This document shows positions 1 to 9,841 of a stretch of 64,000 bases of DNA, piece after piece. This DNA is from Curvivirga sp965219885. Its GTDB lineage: Bacteria > Pseudomonadota > Alphaproteobacteria > UBA8366 > Aestuariispiraceae. The stretch's first letter is position 1. Every line of letters starts with the position of its first letter. The notes beneath the pieces are model-generated. The model was given only the letters and a program-made list of their open reading frames with translations. It was not told the origin of the DNA and ran no database searches. Where the stretch lies: contig NZ_CBDCOT010000009.1 in assembly GCF_965219885.1 (NCBI RefSeq), forward strand, positions 62,001 through 126,000, given 5' to 3'. The translations under genes were made by a program, and so were the position numbers.

Positions 1-2
1 CA

Positions 3-2891
3 GGTCAGGTTGAAAATGATGCCTATAACCGTTTAGTTCTGACTGCGGGGTTAGATTGGCAAGATGTTGTGATTATTCGTGCTTATTCCAAGTATTTACG
101 ACAAGCACGAATCCCATTCTCCCAAGCCTATATGGAAGAAACACTGGCTAACAATGCTGAACTAGCCGGATTGATTGCCAAATTATTCCATATTCGGTTT
201 GATCCGGCCCTCCAAAGCGATATGTCCGAAAAAGTCGAAGGGGACATGGTCAAGTTGATCTCTTCCAAATTGGACTTGGTTGAAAATCTGGATGAAGATC
301 GTATTCTTCGCCGCTTCCTTAACATCGTACAATCAACATTGCGTACCAGCTTCTTCCAGAAAGAAGACGATGGTAATCCGAAATCTTATGTTTCCTTCAA
401 ACTGGCTGCACGTGAGATAGAAGATTTACCACAACCTGCACCGCTTAGAGAGATTTTTGTATATTCTCCGCGTTTTGAAGCTGTGCATTTACGTTTTGGC
501 ATGGTTGCACGCGGGGGGTTACGTTGGTCAGATCGTCGTGAAGATTTCCGTACAGAGATCCTTGGCCTCGTAAAAGCCCAACAGGTTAAAAATGCCGTAA
601 TCGTCCCAGTAGGATCAAAAGGTGGTTTTGTTCTAAAGAAAGCACCACCGATGTCAGATCGCGCCGCTTTCATGGAAGAAGGTATCACCTGCTATAAAAC
701 CTTTATTCAAGGAATGCTGGATATCACCGATAATCTAGAGGGGGATACAGTTGTGCCACCATTAAATGTGGTACGAAAAGATCAAGATGACCCTTACTTA
801 GTGGTGGCTGCAGATAAAGGAACCGCAACCTTCTCTGATTATTCAAACGAAGTCTCCGTGAAAAATGGCTTCTGGTTAGGGGATGCCTTTGCATCTGGTG
901 GATCAGCCGGCTATGACCATAAGAAAATGGGTATTACTGCCCGTGGTGCTTGGGAATCTGTAAAACGTCATTTCCGTGAAATGGGCCATGACACACAATC
1001 TCAAGATTTTTCCGTGATTGGTGTAGGTGATATGGGAGGTGATGTATTCGGTAACGGTATGTTGCTTTCTGAACATATATGTTTGAAAGCTGCGTTTAAC
1101 CATCTCCATATCTTTATTGACCCAACCCCTGATTCAGCGAAAACGTTCAAAGAACGTAAGCGTTTGTTTGAAGACGTGAAAGGCTGGGATGCCTATGATC
1201 AAAGCTTAATTTCTAAAGGCGGTGGTATTTTTGATCGCAAAGCAAAATCCATCTCCCTTACCCCAGAAATTAAAAAAATGATTGGTATGGATGTCGATAG
1301 CTTGCCACCTAATCAATTAATCTCAGCTCTTTTAAAAGCTGAAATCGATCTTCTCTGGTTTGGTGGTATTGGTACCTATATTAAACATTCAGATGAAACC
1401 GATGCTGATGCGGGTGATCGTGCAAATGACTCCTTACGCGTCAACGCGAATGAGCTAAAATGTAAAGTTCTTGGTGAGGGTGCCAATCTTGGTGTTACTC
1501 ATCGTGCGCGTATTCAGTTTGCTGAACATGGCGGCCGTGTAAATACAGATGCCATTGACAATTCCGCTGGTGTGGATTGTTCCGACCATGAAGTGAATAT
1601 CAAAATTCTTCTGGGTGACGTTGTTGCACGCGGTGATATGACTGAAAAGCAACGCAATGTGTTATTAGAAGAAATGACTGATGAAGTGGCTGCATTGGTC
1701 TTACGTGATAATTATCAACAAACACAATCTGTCTCCATGGTTGAATTGATGGCTATTAAAGATCTGGATAGTCATCAACGTACAATCCGATCCATGGAAC
1801 GAAGTGGCGATTTAGATCGCGGCCTAGAGTTCTTACCAGATGATGAAGAAATCTCTGATCGTTTAGCCTCTCAAAAAGGATTAAGCCGTCCAGAGCTTTC
1901 AGTAATTCTAGCTTATGCGAAAAACATCACTTATCAGAATTTATTGGAATCTGATTTACCTGATGATCCTTTATTGACTGAAGACTTGGAACGTTATTTC
2001 CCAACACCTTTACGGGATAAATATCTTTCCAATATTCACAAACACCGTCTACGTCGCGAAATTATTGCGACTGCGGTCACAAATTCTATGATTAACCGCA
2101 CTGGTCCTGCATTTGTGAATGAGATGAATTTACGTACAGGTATGAGTGACCCGGATATTGCCCGTGCCTATACAATCACACGTGAGGTCTTTGGGTTACG
2201 TGAGCTCTGGAACCAAATTGAAGCTTTGGATAATAAGGCGGGTTCAAAAGTTCAATTACAAATGTTGCAAGAAACACGTCGCACCATCAATCGCATGACG
2301 GAGTGGTTCTTACGTAACGAAGAACATCCTCTCAACATTTCGGATAATATTGAAAGATATAAATCCGGCGTGGCCACACTTAAAGAAAATCTGAAAGACA
2401 TCCTAGGACAAATTGCTTTAGATAATATTGATGCACGTTCCAAGCGCTTCGAACAGGACGGTGTTCCAGCGGATCTTGCACAAGCAATTGGTCAGTTAAA
2501 AATGCTGTCTTCTGCCTGTGATGTTGTGCGTCTTGCGGGTCAAGCGAACCAACCAGTTAAGGAAGTTGGGCAAACTTATGCCTCTATTGGCACAAAGTTT
2601 GGCTTGGATTGGTTACGTTCTGCTGCCAACCGCATCCCGGCGGACAGCCAATGGTATCGTTTGGCTTTAAGCGCCACGATCGACGATCTTTGGGGATTGC
2701 AGTCAGACATTACGTCTCGCGTTCTGAAAGATGGTGAAAATGGCGATAAAGCAATTGAAACATGGTCCAAGCGCCGACCAGAATTGGTTGAGCGCGTGGA
2801 AAGTCTTTTAAGTGAACTTAATAATTTACCACAAATTGACTTAGCTATGCTGGCTGTTGTCAGTCGAGAGCTAAGAAATTTGATTAACTAG
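3..2891 (+). CDS. gdhB: NAD-specific glutamate dehydrogenase, C-terminal part (5' end outside window)
   Basis: Oxidises glutamate to 2-oxoglutarate and ammonia with NAD+ in the cytosol. The frame is open from the first bases of the window, so this is the last 962 residues of a protein that in this family (GDH_2, about 1600 aa) starts well upstream. Visible landmarks are the GLRWSDRREDFRTE stretch, the substrate-lysine region with VPVGSKGGF, and the dinucleotide-binding GVGDMGGDVFGNG. The C-terminal third is helical, as in the family. The stop at 2889-2891 is followed by a strong hairpin terminator, so the gene ends its transcript here. The family call is secure; the symbol is the one used for the large proteobacterial enzymes and is less certain. 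Confidence 0.93.
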   Translation, partial: GQVENDAYNRLVLTAGLDWQDVVIIRAYSKYLRQARIPFSQAYMEETLANNAELAGLIAKLFHIRFDPALQSDMSEKVEGDMVKLISSKLDLVENLDEDRILRRFLNIVQSTLRTSFFQKEDDGNPKSYVSFKLAAREIEDLPQPAPLREIFVYSPRFEAVHLRFGMVARGGLRWSDRREDFRTEILGLVKAQQVKNAVIVPVGSKGGFVLKKAPPMSDRAAFMEEGITCYKTFIQGMLDITDNLEGDTVVPPLNVVRKDQDDPYLVVAADKGTATFSDYSNEVSVKNGFWLGDAFASGGSAGYDHKKMGITARGAWESVKRHFREMGHDTQSQDFSVIGVGDMGGDVFGNGMLLSEHICLKAAFNHLHIFIDPTPDSAKTFKERKRLFEDVKGWDAYDQSLISKGGGIFDRKAKSISLTPEIKKMIGMDVDSLPPNQLISALLKAEIDLLWFGGIGTYIKHSDETDADAGDRANDSLRVNANELKCKVLGEGANLGVTHRARIQFAEHGGRVNTDAIDNSAGVDCSDHEVNIKILLGDVVARGDMTEKQRNVLLEEMTDEVAALVLRDNYQQTQSVSMVELMAIKDLDSHQRTIRSMERSGDLDRGLEFLPDDEEISDRLASQKGLSRPELSVILAYAKNITYQNLLESDLPDDPLLTEDLERYFPTPLRDKYLSNIHKHRLRREIIATAVTNSMINRTGPAFVNEMNLRTGMSDPDIARAYTITREVFGLRELWNQIEALDNKAGSKVQLQMLQETRRTINRMTEWFLRNEEHPLNISDNIERYKSGVATLKENLKDILGQIALDNIDARSKRFEQDGVPADLAQAIGQLKMLSSACDVVRLAGQANQPVKEVGQTYASIGTKFGLDWLRSAANRIPADSQWYRLALSATIDDLWGLQSDITSRVLKDGENGDKAIETWSKRRPELVERVESLLSELNNLPQIDLAMLAVVSRELRNLIN

Positions 2892-2908
2892 AAATTGATC
2901 CATCAATT

Positions 2909-2941
2909 TAAAAGCCGGGACAAAATTTGTTCCGGCTTTTT
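2909..2941 (+). terminator. Rho-independent terminator after glutamate dehydrogenase
   Basis: A long near-perfect inverted repeat (AAAAGCCGG... ...CCGGCTTTT) with about 15 paired bases and one G-U pair, ending in a T-run. It sits 18 bp after the dehydrogenase stop. The symmetric A/T flanks mean it can also serve the convergent gene that ends at 2950. Confidence 0.85.
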
Positions 2942-2949
2942 CATGATCA

Positions 2950-3630
2950 TTAATTACGGCACACAGCTGTATGTTTATTAAATCTGGCCAAAAAATCGGG
3001 ATTACGTTTTAAAAAGATATGGCCAAAATATATTGCACCAGATATCGTTTTCACGGGATATGTCTTGAAGTTTTCAGCATTGGCACCTAGCTGCCGTAAC
3101 GCTTGTTCATAGCTTTTTCCATTGGATAACAGAATATCAAATTTATCTTTACGTAACTCACTTATTCCTTGAGTGGCATTCGCAACAATCTCTACATCAT
3201 TTTTGATGTTTTTTGCTTTCAATTCGTTCTGAAGCCACATCAAACGTCTAGTTCCACGGCTGGAGCCAAATCGTGCTTCATAGAAATATGCGTGATCAGG
3301 TGTCAATTCATTCTCTTTATGAAGGATGTAAATCCATTTGATTTCGCGTAATGCGTCCGAATAACTTGCATAGCTATCTCGTTCATCTGATCGCGCGGCA
3401 ATGAAGAAACCATCGACTGACCCGTTTTGTGTTGCAATTTGTCCGCGCTTCCATGGCATCTCAACCACATCTAGTTCTTCCGGCAGATGTTCAAACACGC
3501 ATTGCACCAATTTAACTTGAGCCTCAATATCTTCATTCACATCAACCACGAGCGATACTTTAGAATTCGCCGAGACTGTCGATATAGAATATCCAAGAAA
3601 AATAAATGCGAGATACAGGATACGATGCAT
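2950..3630 (-). CDS. Periplasmic solute-binding protein, family 3-like, orphan
   Basis: Predicted exported protein of 226 aa resembling the bacterial extracellular solute-binding family 3 fold (polar amino acid / ligand sensors). I place the start at 3630 because GAGGGTG lies five bases upstream and the product then opens with a clean signal peptide (MHRILYLAFIFLGYSISTVSA). A start 33 bases earlier would add a charged N-terminus. The motif MPWKRGQIATQNGSVDGFF matches the 'PW.R....V..G..D' region common in these proteins. No permease or ATPase gene lies beside it, so ligand and partner are unknown. Many such orphans occur in marine alphaproteobacteria. Confidence 0.7.
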   Translation of the reverse strand: MHRILYLAFIFLGYSISTVSANSKVSLVVDVNEDIEAQVKLVQCVFEHLPEELDVVEMPWKRGQIATQNGSVDGFFIAARSDERDSYASYSDALREIKWIYILHKENELTPDHAYFYEARFGSSRGTRRLMWLQNELKAKNIKNDVEIVANATQGISELRKDKFDILLSNGKSYEQALRQLGANAENFKTYPVKTISGAIYFGHIFLKRNPDFLARFNKHTAVCRN

Positions 3631-3691
3631 TTCACCCTCAATAGAAATTAAATGTTGATGCACATATATCTGAATACAAAAATTTTGTGCA

Positions 3692-3724
3692 TAAAAAAAG
3701 AGGCCCTTTCGGACCTCTTTTAAA
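3692..3724 (-). terminator. Terminator after ETF-ubiquinone oxidoreductase
   Basis: Hairpin AAAAGAGG-CCC-TTTC-GG-CCTCTTTT flanked on the minus-strand 3' side by a T-run (seen as AAAAAAA on the plus strand). It separates the oxidoreductase gene from the solute-binding protein gene, which are on the same strand. Confidence 0.8.
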
Positions 3725-3743
3725 ATAATTACATGTGTTTCAA

Positions 3744-5399
3744 TTACATGTTTGGATAATTTGGACCTTCACCACCTTGCGGTGTAACCCAGTTAATATT
3801 CTGGGTCGGGTCTTTAATATCACATGTTTTACAATGTACACAGTTTTGTGCGTTGATTTGCAAACGTGGATTAGATCCATCATCATCTGTCAAAATCTCA
3901 TATACACCAGCTGGGCAGAAACGCTGTTCCGGCGCATCATAATCTTCCAAATTCACACTGATCGGCACAGTTTCATCTTTTAATTGCAAGTGACATGGTT
4001 GTTCTTCTTCATGTGCAGTTGCAGCAAAGGAAACGTTTGTCAAACGATCAAAACTGATAACACCATCTGGCTTCGGATAGTCAATTGGTGTGCATTCTGA
4101 TTTCTTTTTCAAGCTCTCATGGTCGGTGCCATGATGCTTCAGTGTCCAAGGTGCTTTACCGCGGAACAGATATGTATCGATCGCAGAATAAGCCATACCA
4201 GCCCAGAAACCCCATTTGAAACTTGGACGGATGTTACGAACTTTATAAATTTCGTCCCATAGCCATGTTTTCTTCAACATTTCTGGATAAGATGTGATTT
4301 CACGTGGTGCTTCACCTTCGCCTGTCAACGCTTCAAACAATGCTTCCGCCGCAGTTGTACCGGACTTCATGGATGTATGCGTACCTTTAATTTTTGGTAC
4401 ATTTAAGAAACCAGCTTCACAACCGACAAACAAACCGCCCGGGAATGTCAAAGTTGGAATTGATTGATATCCACCTTCATTCAAAGCACGTGCGCCATAA
4501 GAAATACGACGACCACCTTCTAATACTTTCTTGATATCAGGGTGATGCTTGAAACGTTGGAATTCTTGGTAAGGAGATAGATATGGGTTGGAATAATCCA
4601 AACCAACAACCATACCAATAGAAACTTGATTACCCTCCAAATGATACAGGAACGTACCACCATAAGTATCGGACTTCATTGGCCAGCCGGCTGTGTGTGT
4701 GATTTTACCTGGTGTAGATTTTTCAGGCTCAATCTCCCATAATTCCTTGATACCGATACCGTAGGTTTGGAAATTACCTTCTTCACGAAGATTGTAATGT
4801 TCCATCAATTGTTTACCTAGATGACCACGGCAACCTTCTGAGAAAATTGTTTGTTTCGCATGGAGTTCCATACCAACTTGGTGCATAGGCCCCGGTGTAC
4901 CGTCTTTATTCAAGCCCATATCACCTGTTGCAACACCTTTTACAGAACCATCTTCATGGAAAAGAACTTCTGCAGCCGCAAAACCTGGATAAATCTCAAC
5001 ACCCAAAGCTTCTGCTTGCTCACCTAACCAACGAACAAAGTTACCCAAGGAGATAATGTAGTTACCTTCGTTATGCATTTGTGGCGGCACAACTGGCAAT
5101 TTGAAAGAACCAGTTTCAGAAAGAATCAAAAACTCATCATCTTTTGCTGGTGTGTCTAAAGGCGCGCCTTTGTCTTTCCAATCCGGAATCAATTCATCCA
5201 ATGTGCGTGGTTCTAACACCGCACCAGAAAGTATATGGGCACCAACTTCGGAACCTTTTTCAAGAACACATACAGAAATTTCTTTACCAGTTTCCTGTTC
5301 CAATTGTTTAAGACGGATCGCAGCAGACAGACCGGATGGGCCTGCACCAACGATGACAACGTCATATTCCATAGATTCGCGTTCGACTGCTTCGCTCAT
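3744..5399 (-). CDS. etfD: Electron transfer flavoprotein-ubiquinone oxidoreductase
   Basis: Membrane-associated flavoprotein that passes electrons from reduced ETF (fatty-acid and amino-acid dehydrogenation) to ubiquinone. The protein has 551 aa. The N-terminus carries the FAD dinucleotide motif VVIVGAGPSG, and the C-terminus a 4Fe-4S site formed by a CPAGVYE cysteine and the NCVHCKTC cluster. A GAGGAG ribosome binding site at 5408-5413 sits eight bases before the ATG at 5399; an in-frame GTG at 5408 would overlap that site, so I reject it. It is divergent from the UDG-like gene. Length and motifs fit the ETF-QO (ETFDH) family throughout. Confidence 0.95.
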   Translation of the reverse strand: MSEAVERESMEYDVVIVGAGPSGLSAAIRLKQLEQETGKEISVCVLEKGSEVGAHILSGAVLEPRTLDELIPDWKDKGAPLDTPAKDDEFLILSETGSFKLPVVPPQMHNEGNYIISLGNFVRWLGEQAEALGVEIYPGFAAAEVLFHEDGSVKGVATGDMGLNKDGTPGPMHQVGMELHAKQTIFSEGCRGHLGKQLMEHYNLREEGNFQTYGIGIKELWEIEPEKSTPGKITHTAGWPMKSDTYGGTFLYHLEGNQVSIGMVVGLDYSNPYLSPYQEFQRFKHHPDIKKVLEGGRRISYGARALNEGGYQSIPTLTFPGGLFVGCEAGFLNVPKIKGTHTSMKSGTTAAEALFEALTGEGEAPREITSYPEMLKKTWLWDEIYKVRNIRPSFKWGFWAGMAYSAIDTYLFRGKAPWTLKHHGTDHESLKKKSECTPIDYPKPDGVISFDRLTNVSFAATAHEEEQPCHLQLKDETVPISVNLEDYDAPEQRFCPAGVYEILTDDDGSNPRLQINAQNCVHCKTCDIKDPTQNINWVTPQGGEGPNYPNM

Positions 5400-5694
5400 G
5401 CGTCTCACTCCTCAATAATTATCCTGACCAACTTCACATGCCTTTTCCAAGCATCCCCTGAAAGTTGGGTCGTGTCTTTATCGTTTGTTGGTTATTGGAG
5501 ACCCACCCCACCACACGATAATCATGTTAAACTTATTACCGACCGCCCTTGTCTTACCTAATCTGAGCCAAGGTTCCAAACAGATTCTGCGATTTTTGGT
5601 GCAAAATCTGTAGAAAAAAAAGCTCCGCTTTGATATGTTTCGAACAAATCAATAAATTTTAAGGCATGTTTAGCCTTGAAAGGCTTTCTTGAAA

Positions 5695-6555
5695 ATGGAT
5701 CAGCACGACATAGAGATGACCATAAGCGACGCGATCTCTGCCTTACAATGGCAAATTGAGATGGGCGCTGATGAAGCGTTGATCGACAGCCCTGTTGATC
5801 GATATGCCTCTGTTATTGCCCAACAAGAAGCAAAAGCCGCCGCCGCGCGCGCCGTGGTTGATCAAGCGCGAACCCAATCAAGTATAGCAAAACCAGCTGC
5901 ACCTGCACCAATGCGACCTTCTCCATCTGCACCTCTAGGCGCAGCGGAAGCAATTGAGGCCGCAAGAAAACTTGTTGAAACATGCGATAGTTTAGATGCT
6001 CTAAAAACGGCGCTTGAGGGTTTCGAAGGTCTTGGTACATTGAAAACCAGTGCAAGTAATACTGTATTTGGTGATGGCAATCCAAATGCGGACATCATGA
6101 TTATCGGTGAAATACCTGAAAAACAGGATGATGTCAGTGGGCGTGCTTTTTCTGATCGCGGTGGTTTATTATTGGATAAAATGTTCAACGCTATCCATCT
6201 AACTCGTGAAAATTTCTTCGCCTCCAATCTGGTATTTTGGCGCCCCGCCGGTGGCAGTAGCCCTACCGACGGCCAGCTCGCAGTTTGTAAGATTTTTATT
6301 GAAAAGCAGATAGAACTCATTCAGCCAAAAATGATTATCTGTCTTGGCGCAAAACCTGTGAATATTCTGCTTAATCAAACTGGTGGTATATCACGTATGC
6401 GAGGTAAATGGATTGAGCATAAATTTGAATATTTAAACAACTCCATTCATATTATGCCTATATTTGCGCCCTTATCCTTAATTAAAACGCCCGCACAAAA
6501 ACGCCTTGCATGGCGCGATTTACTTGAGATACAGCAGAAATCGAAAGCATTTTAG
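5695..6555 (+). CDS. Uracil-DNA glycosylase family 4-like protein with degenerate active site
   Basis: The C-terminal two thirds of this 286-aa protein follow the alphaproteobacterial family-4 UDG pattern (IIGEIPEKQDDVSGRAF, NLVFWRPAGG, PKMIICLGAKPVNILL, RLAWRDLLEI), which normally removes uracil from DNA using a fold with an iron-sulfur cluster. Several hallmark residues differ. GEAPG is GEIPE, the upstream cluster cysteine region reads EGLGTLKTSA without cysteine, and the HPAxLL motif is FAPLSLI without its histidine. Only three cysteines remain. The N-terminal 90 residues are Ala/Pro-rich and look like a linker. I prefer the ATG at 5695 to a TTG two codons earlier. It precedes the transglycosylase gene, an order I recall from related bacteria. 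Confidence 0.75.
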   Translation: MDQHDIEMTISDAISALQWQIEMGADEALIDSPVDRYASVIAQQEAKAAAARAVVDQARTQSSIAKPAAPAPMRPSPSAPLGAAEAIEAARKLVETCDSLDALKTALEGFEGLGTLKTSASNTVFGDGNPNADIMIIGEIPEKQDDVSGRAFSDRGGLLLDKMFNAIHLTRENFFASNLVFWRPAGGSSPTDGQLAVCKIFIEKQIELIQPKMIICLGAKPVNILLNQTGGISRMRGKWIEHKFEYLNNSIHIMPIFAPLSLIKTPAQKRLAWRDLLEIQQKSKAF

Positions 6556-6713
6556 CTAAAAGCGTGCTTCTTTTGCAACAATCCCCATAACAACGTCTTG
6601 ATATCACCTCAAATAAGACTATTTCCCTTGCTAAAGCGTGCGACGCCCCACAAGATAAGATGTTTGAATCGATTATGACGAGCTCAATAGAGCCAAGATA
6701 GGAATTTCAGGAT

Positions 6714-8642
6714 TTGTTTAAAAGTATAAGCTTTCTTGGATACTTAAAGCAAAAGCCAACCTCTCTCTTAAAGAGTGGAATGGCTTTTTGCGTGATCTCA
6801 ACTTTTGCTATTACTTCTGTTTCTGCTCAAACTGTCACGCAAACTAAAGAAACAGCAAGTATACCAAATGCTGACAGCATCTATAAAGATGGCCAACTTA
6901 AACAAGTTGATGATTATCAGTTACCGCGGATTTTAGGTGCCAAAGATGCAAAGCTTTATAATGAAATCTTTGCTCTTCAGGAAAATGGTAAATGGAATGC
7001 AGCTCAAAAACTAATTAAACAACTTGATAATGATGTTTTAATGGGGCATGTCGATTTTCAGCGCTATATGCATCCCACTGCATATCGCTCCAAATATTTA
7101 GAACTTAAAGACTGGATGACGAAGTATTCCGACCATCCGGGTGCTGGTCGCGTCTACAAACTTGCCCTTCGTCGTCGCCCTAATAATTATAAGTACCCAG
7201 TACAACCACGTAATCCAGATTTGCCGGGTTTTGATGGAACCGAAGAAGAAGCAAAACAACCACAAGCTGTCTATAAAGTTCCCAAGATTAAGAAACCTTA
7301 CCGTCAGAAATCTCATCGTCGCGAAATCAGACAAGTTCAATATCAGATCAAGCGTTGGGTTCAACGGGGAAATGTGACCAACTCCCTCAAAAAACTGGAT
7401 ACCAAACGCAATCGCAAGATATTCGACAATATCAGTTTTGCTGAAAGCTTAGGTGTCATTGCACGAGGATATTATCGTTACCATAAAGATAAAGAAGCGG
7501 TCAGAGTTGCTATCCGCGCAGCAGATCTTTCCCCGGAAGTTGCAGATAACGCACGCTGGTGGGGTGGGCTTGCTGCCTGGCGTATGCAGGATTATGAAAC
7601 TGCAGCACATTTATTCTCTGGTTTGAGTGAAGGTAAATATACACCTCATGAAACGCGTTCAGCTGGTGCCTATTGGGCGTCACGTGCTTATCTGCAAGGT
7701 GGTTGGCCTGCATCTGTAAATACGATGCTTGAACGCGCTGCACAGTATAAACATAGTTTCTATGGATTGATTGCCTCTTATGCTTTGGGCCGAGACCCAG
7801 GTTTCAACTGGCAGATGGCACAATTAACAGATTTTGACATGGATTTGTTGATGCGAATCCCTGCAGCTCAACGTGCCTTAGCCTTAATTGAAGCCAATCA
7901 AGCCCATCGTGCAGAAACAGAATTACGTCGGTTTGTTGATAATCTACCACCGTCTTTAAGTAATGCTATTCTGGCTTTTGCTGATGCGGCAGGGCTCGCT
8001 GACTTATCCTATCGTCTTGGCGCCTCAATCCAACGCAAAGAAGGCCGTGCAATGGATGCGGCTATCTATCCAATTCCAAGTTGGGAACCAGAAGATGGGT
8101 TTGAAATTGACCGGGCCTTGATTTATGCATTTGTTCGTCAAGAATCCCGTTTCCGTCCGCGCGCAAAAAGTCGTGCAGGCGCACGTGGCTTAATGCAATT
8201 GATGCCAGCAACAGCAGGCTTTATGGCTGGAAAACGCTTTCGCGGAAATGAAAGAGATAAGCTATATAACCCTAGCTATAATTTAATGTTGGGTCAAAAA
8301 TATCTGACACATCTACTGGAAAGTTATTCTGATGGCGGTAATCTTTTCCAGATGGCTGCGGCTTATAACGGCGGTCCAGGAAATCTACAAAAATGGATGA
8401 GAAAAGTCGATTATCAAGATGATCCATTATTGTTTATCGAAAGTTTGCCATCACGTGAGACTCGCCTTTATATTGAGCATGTTTTCAGTAATCTTTGGAT
8501 TTATCGTAATCGTTTAGGTCAACCGGTACCGACATTGGAAGCGATTTTATCCGGCAATTGGCCAATTTATATAGGCCTTGATCGTCCAAGTAATATTGCT
8601 GAAACTTCTGTTGAACAAGTTGACACGATTATTATTCAATAA
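6714..8642 (+). CDS. Soluble lytic murein transglycosylase (SLT domain)
   Basis: Exported enzyme that cleaves peptidoglycan between MurNAc and GlcNAc with anhydro ring formation. The 642-aa product starts at TTG 6714 and has an N-terminal basic region, a hydrophobic stretch and a cut site near SVSA, giving a long signal peptide. An ATG at 6780 would leave too short a signal. The middle is a helical superhelix (repeat-like, residues about 180-430). The C-terminal SLT domain carries VRQESRF with the catalytic Glu at about residue 477, then GLMQLMPATA and AAYNGGPGN. It lies between the UDG-like gene and moaB. Confidence 0.9.
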   Translation: MFKSISFLGYLKQKPTSLLKSGMAFCVISTFAITSVSAQTVTQTKETASIPNADSIYKDGQLKQVDDYQLPRILGAKDAKLYNEIFALQENGKWNAAQKLIKQLDNDVLMGHVDFQRYMHPTAYRSKYLELKDWMTKYSDHPGAGRVYKLALRRRPNNYKYPVQPRNPDLPGFDGTEEEAKQPQAVYKVPKIKKPYRQKSHRREIRQVQYQIKRWVQRGNVTNSLKKLDTKRNRKIFDNISFAESLGVIARGYYRYHKDKEAVRVAIRAADLSPEVADNARWWGGLAAWRMQDYETAAHLFSGLSEGKYTPHETRSAGAYWASRAYLQGGWPASVNTMLERAAQYKHSFYGLIASYALGRDPGFNWQMAQLTDFDMDLLMRIPAAQRALALIEANQAHRAETELRRFVDNLPPSLSNAILAFADAAGLADLSYRLGASIQRKEGRAMDAAIYPIPSWEPEDGFEIDRALIYAFVRQESRFRPRAKSRAGARGLMQLMPATAGFMAGKRFRGNERDKLYNPSYNLMLGQKYLTHLLESYSDGGNLFQMAAAYNGGPGNLQKWMRKVDYQDDPLLFIESLPSRETRLYIEHVFSNLWIYRNRLGQPVPTLEAILSGNWPIYIGLDRPSNIAETSVEQVDTIIIQ

Positions 8643-8675
8643 TCTATTCTAAAGTATTCTTTTAGGAGTTCTCCG

Positions 8676-9209
8676 ATGGCATTAGATCATGATCGTCCAT
8701 TTATTCCCTTGAACATTGCCATCCTAACCGTGTCAGATACACGTGGTTTAGCAGAAGACAAATCAGGTCAAATTTTGGTAGATCGCCTTGAAAAAGACGG
8801 TCATCTACTTGCAGATCGCAAAATTTTAAAAGACGATATCCCTGACATTGTCACACAACTCAACGAATGGTGCGATAATCCAGAAATTGATGTGGTGATT
8901 TCAACTGGCGGCACGGGCCTTACAGGTCGCGATGGCACCCCGGAAGCTTTTGAACAAGTTTACGAAAAACCAATTCCGGGATTTGGTGAGCTCTTCCGTA
9001 TGCTCAGTTATCAAAAGATTGGCAGTTCAACCATCCAAAGTCGTGCCACTGCCGGCGTTGCAAAAGGCACCTATTTATTTGCAGTTCCAGGGTCATCCGG
9101 TGCTTGTAAGGATGCATGGGATGATATCTTGCAAACCCAGCTGGATAACAGACATAGACCATGCAATTTTGTGGAAATTGCACCACGCCTAAGAGAGCAT
9201 GAAAAGTAA
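8676..9209 (+). CDS. moaB: Molybdenum cofactor biosynthesis protein B
   Basis: A 177-aa cytosolic protein of the MoaB/Mog fold, which adenylates molybdopterin or supports that step in molybdenum cofactor synthesis. The family motif STGGTGLTGRDGTPEA is intact, as is the later FAVPGSSGACKDAW loop. ATG 8676 has a GGAG site seven bases upstream. It follows the transglycosylase gene by 33 bp, and both are likely co-transcribed up to the hairpin at 9214. MoaB rather than Mog is inferred from length and the N-terminal PLNIAILTVSDTR. Confidence 0.92.
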   Translation: MALDHDRPFIPLNIAILTVSDTRGLAEDKSGQILVDRLEKDGHLLADRKILKDDIPDIVTQLNEWCDNPEIDVVISTGGTGLTGRDGTPEAFEQVYEKPIPGFGELFRMLSYQKIGSSTIQSRATAGVAKGTYLFAVPGSSGACKDAWDDILQTQLDNRHRPCNFVEIAPRLREHEK

Positions 9210-9213
9210 CATG

Positions 9214-9243
9214 GAAGGGATGATAAATATCATCCCTTTTTTA
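9214..9243. terminator. Bidirectional terminator between moaB and the exported partner gene
   Basis: Hairpin AAGGGATGAT-AAAT-ATCATCCCTT followed by T6. The last bases overlap the stop codon of the minus-strand gene ending at 9241. Confidence 0.8.
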
Positions 9244-9837
9244 TTTCCATTTCTGATTATTTGCGAGCTTGTTTTTAATGGCTTCTTCAATTTTGAAGGT
9301 CGCCTCATCGATAAAACGCCTACGCGCCTCCTCATTTACAAAACGACGTGAAGCCAGATCTTTATCTAATTGTATAAGTGACGTAACTGCGTCATAGCGC
9401 ATTTGGTGATATTCACGTGTTTGAACCGCATTCCCCAAAGCAGCTTCGCTATATTCACGGCTGAGGAAACTAAATACGCCTAGCTCTTGCCAGATAAGTG
9501 AAGAGAGTTGCGCCAATTGCTTCCCATTCAATTCTTTCAAAAAAACATTTATTACAGCCTTATCGTGCTCATCTAACTCCAGAATATAATCATTCGTATT
9601 AACTTCATTCTTCAACGCACGGCGATCCAACATTTCAATCGCGGAATTAGTTTGTTGAAATGCATCATTATGTATCAGGCTAGCAACTTGTTTTTCCGAT
9701 AATTCTAACTGTTCACTATGTTCTGATACCAAATCTATTAAGGTTGGAGAAAATAGTTTCATATCGCCAGCACGGGAAGATAGAGAAAAAACAAGAAGCG
9801 AGCACAGAGCCGGAATCAGAATAATTGCTTTTTTCAT
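9241..9837 (-). CDS. Exported helical protein of unknown function, partner of the M43 protease
   Basis: I do not recognise a family. From ATG 9837 the 198-aa product has a Sec signal peptide (MKKAIILIPALCSLLVFSLSSRA) and then an almost entirely helical, charged mature domain without cysteines. The start is set by GGAG placed within the last codons of the upstream protease gene and a gap of only four bases between that stop and this ATG, so the two are translated together. The context suggests a periplasmic partner, chaperone or inhibitor of the Tat-exported protease; that is inference. Confidence 0.75.
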   Translation of the reverse strand: MKKAIILIPALCSLLVFSLSSRAGDMKLFSPTLIDLVSEHSEQLELSEKQVASLIHNDAFQQTNSAIEMLDRRALKNEVNTNDYILELDEHDKAVINVFLKELNGKQLAQLSSLIWQELGVFSFLSREYSEAALGNAVQTREYHQMRYDAVTSLIQLDKDLASRRFVNEEARRRFIDEATFKIEEAIKNKLANNQKWK

Positions 9838-9841
9838 TTGA

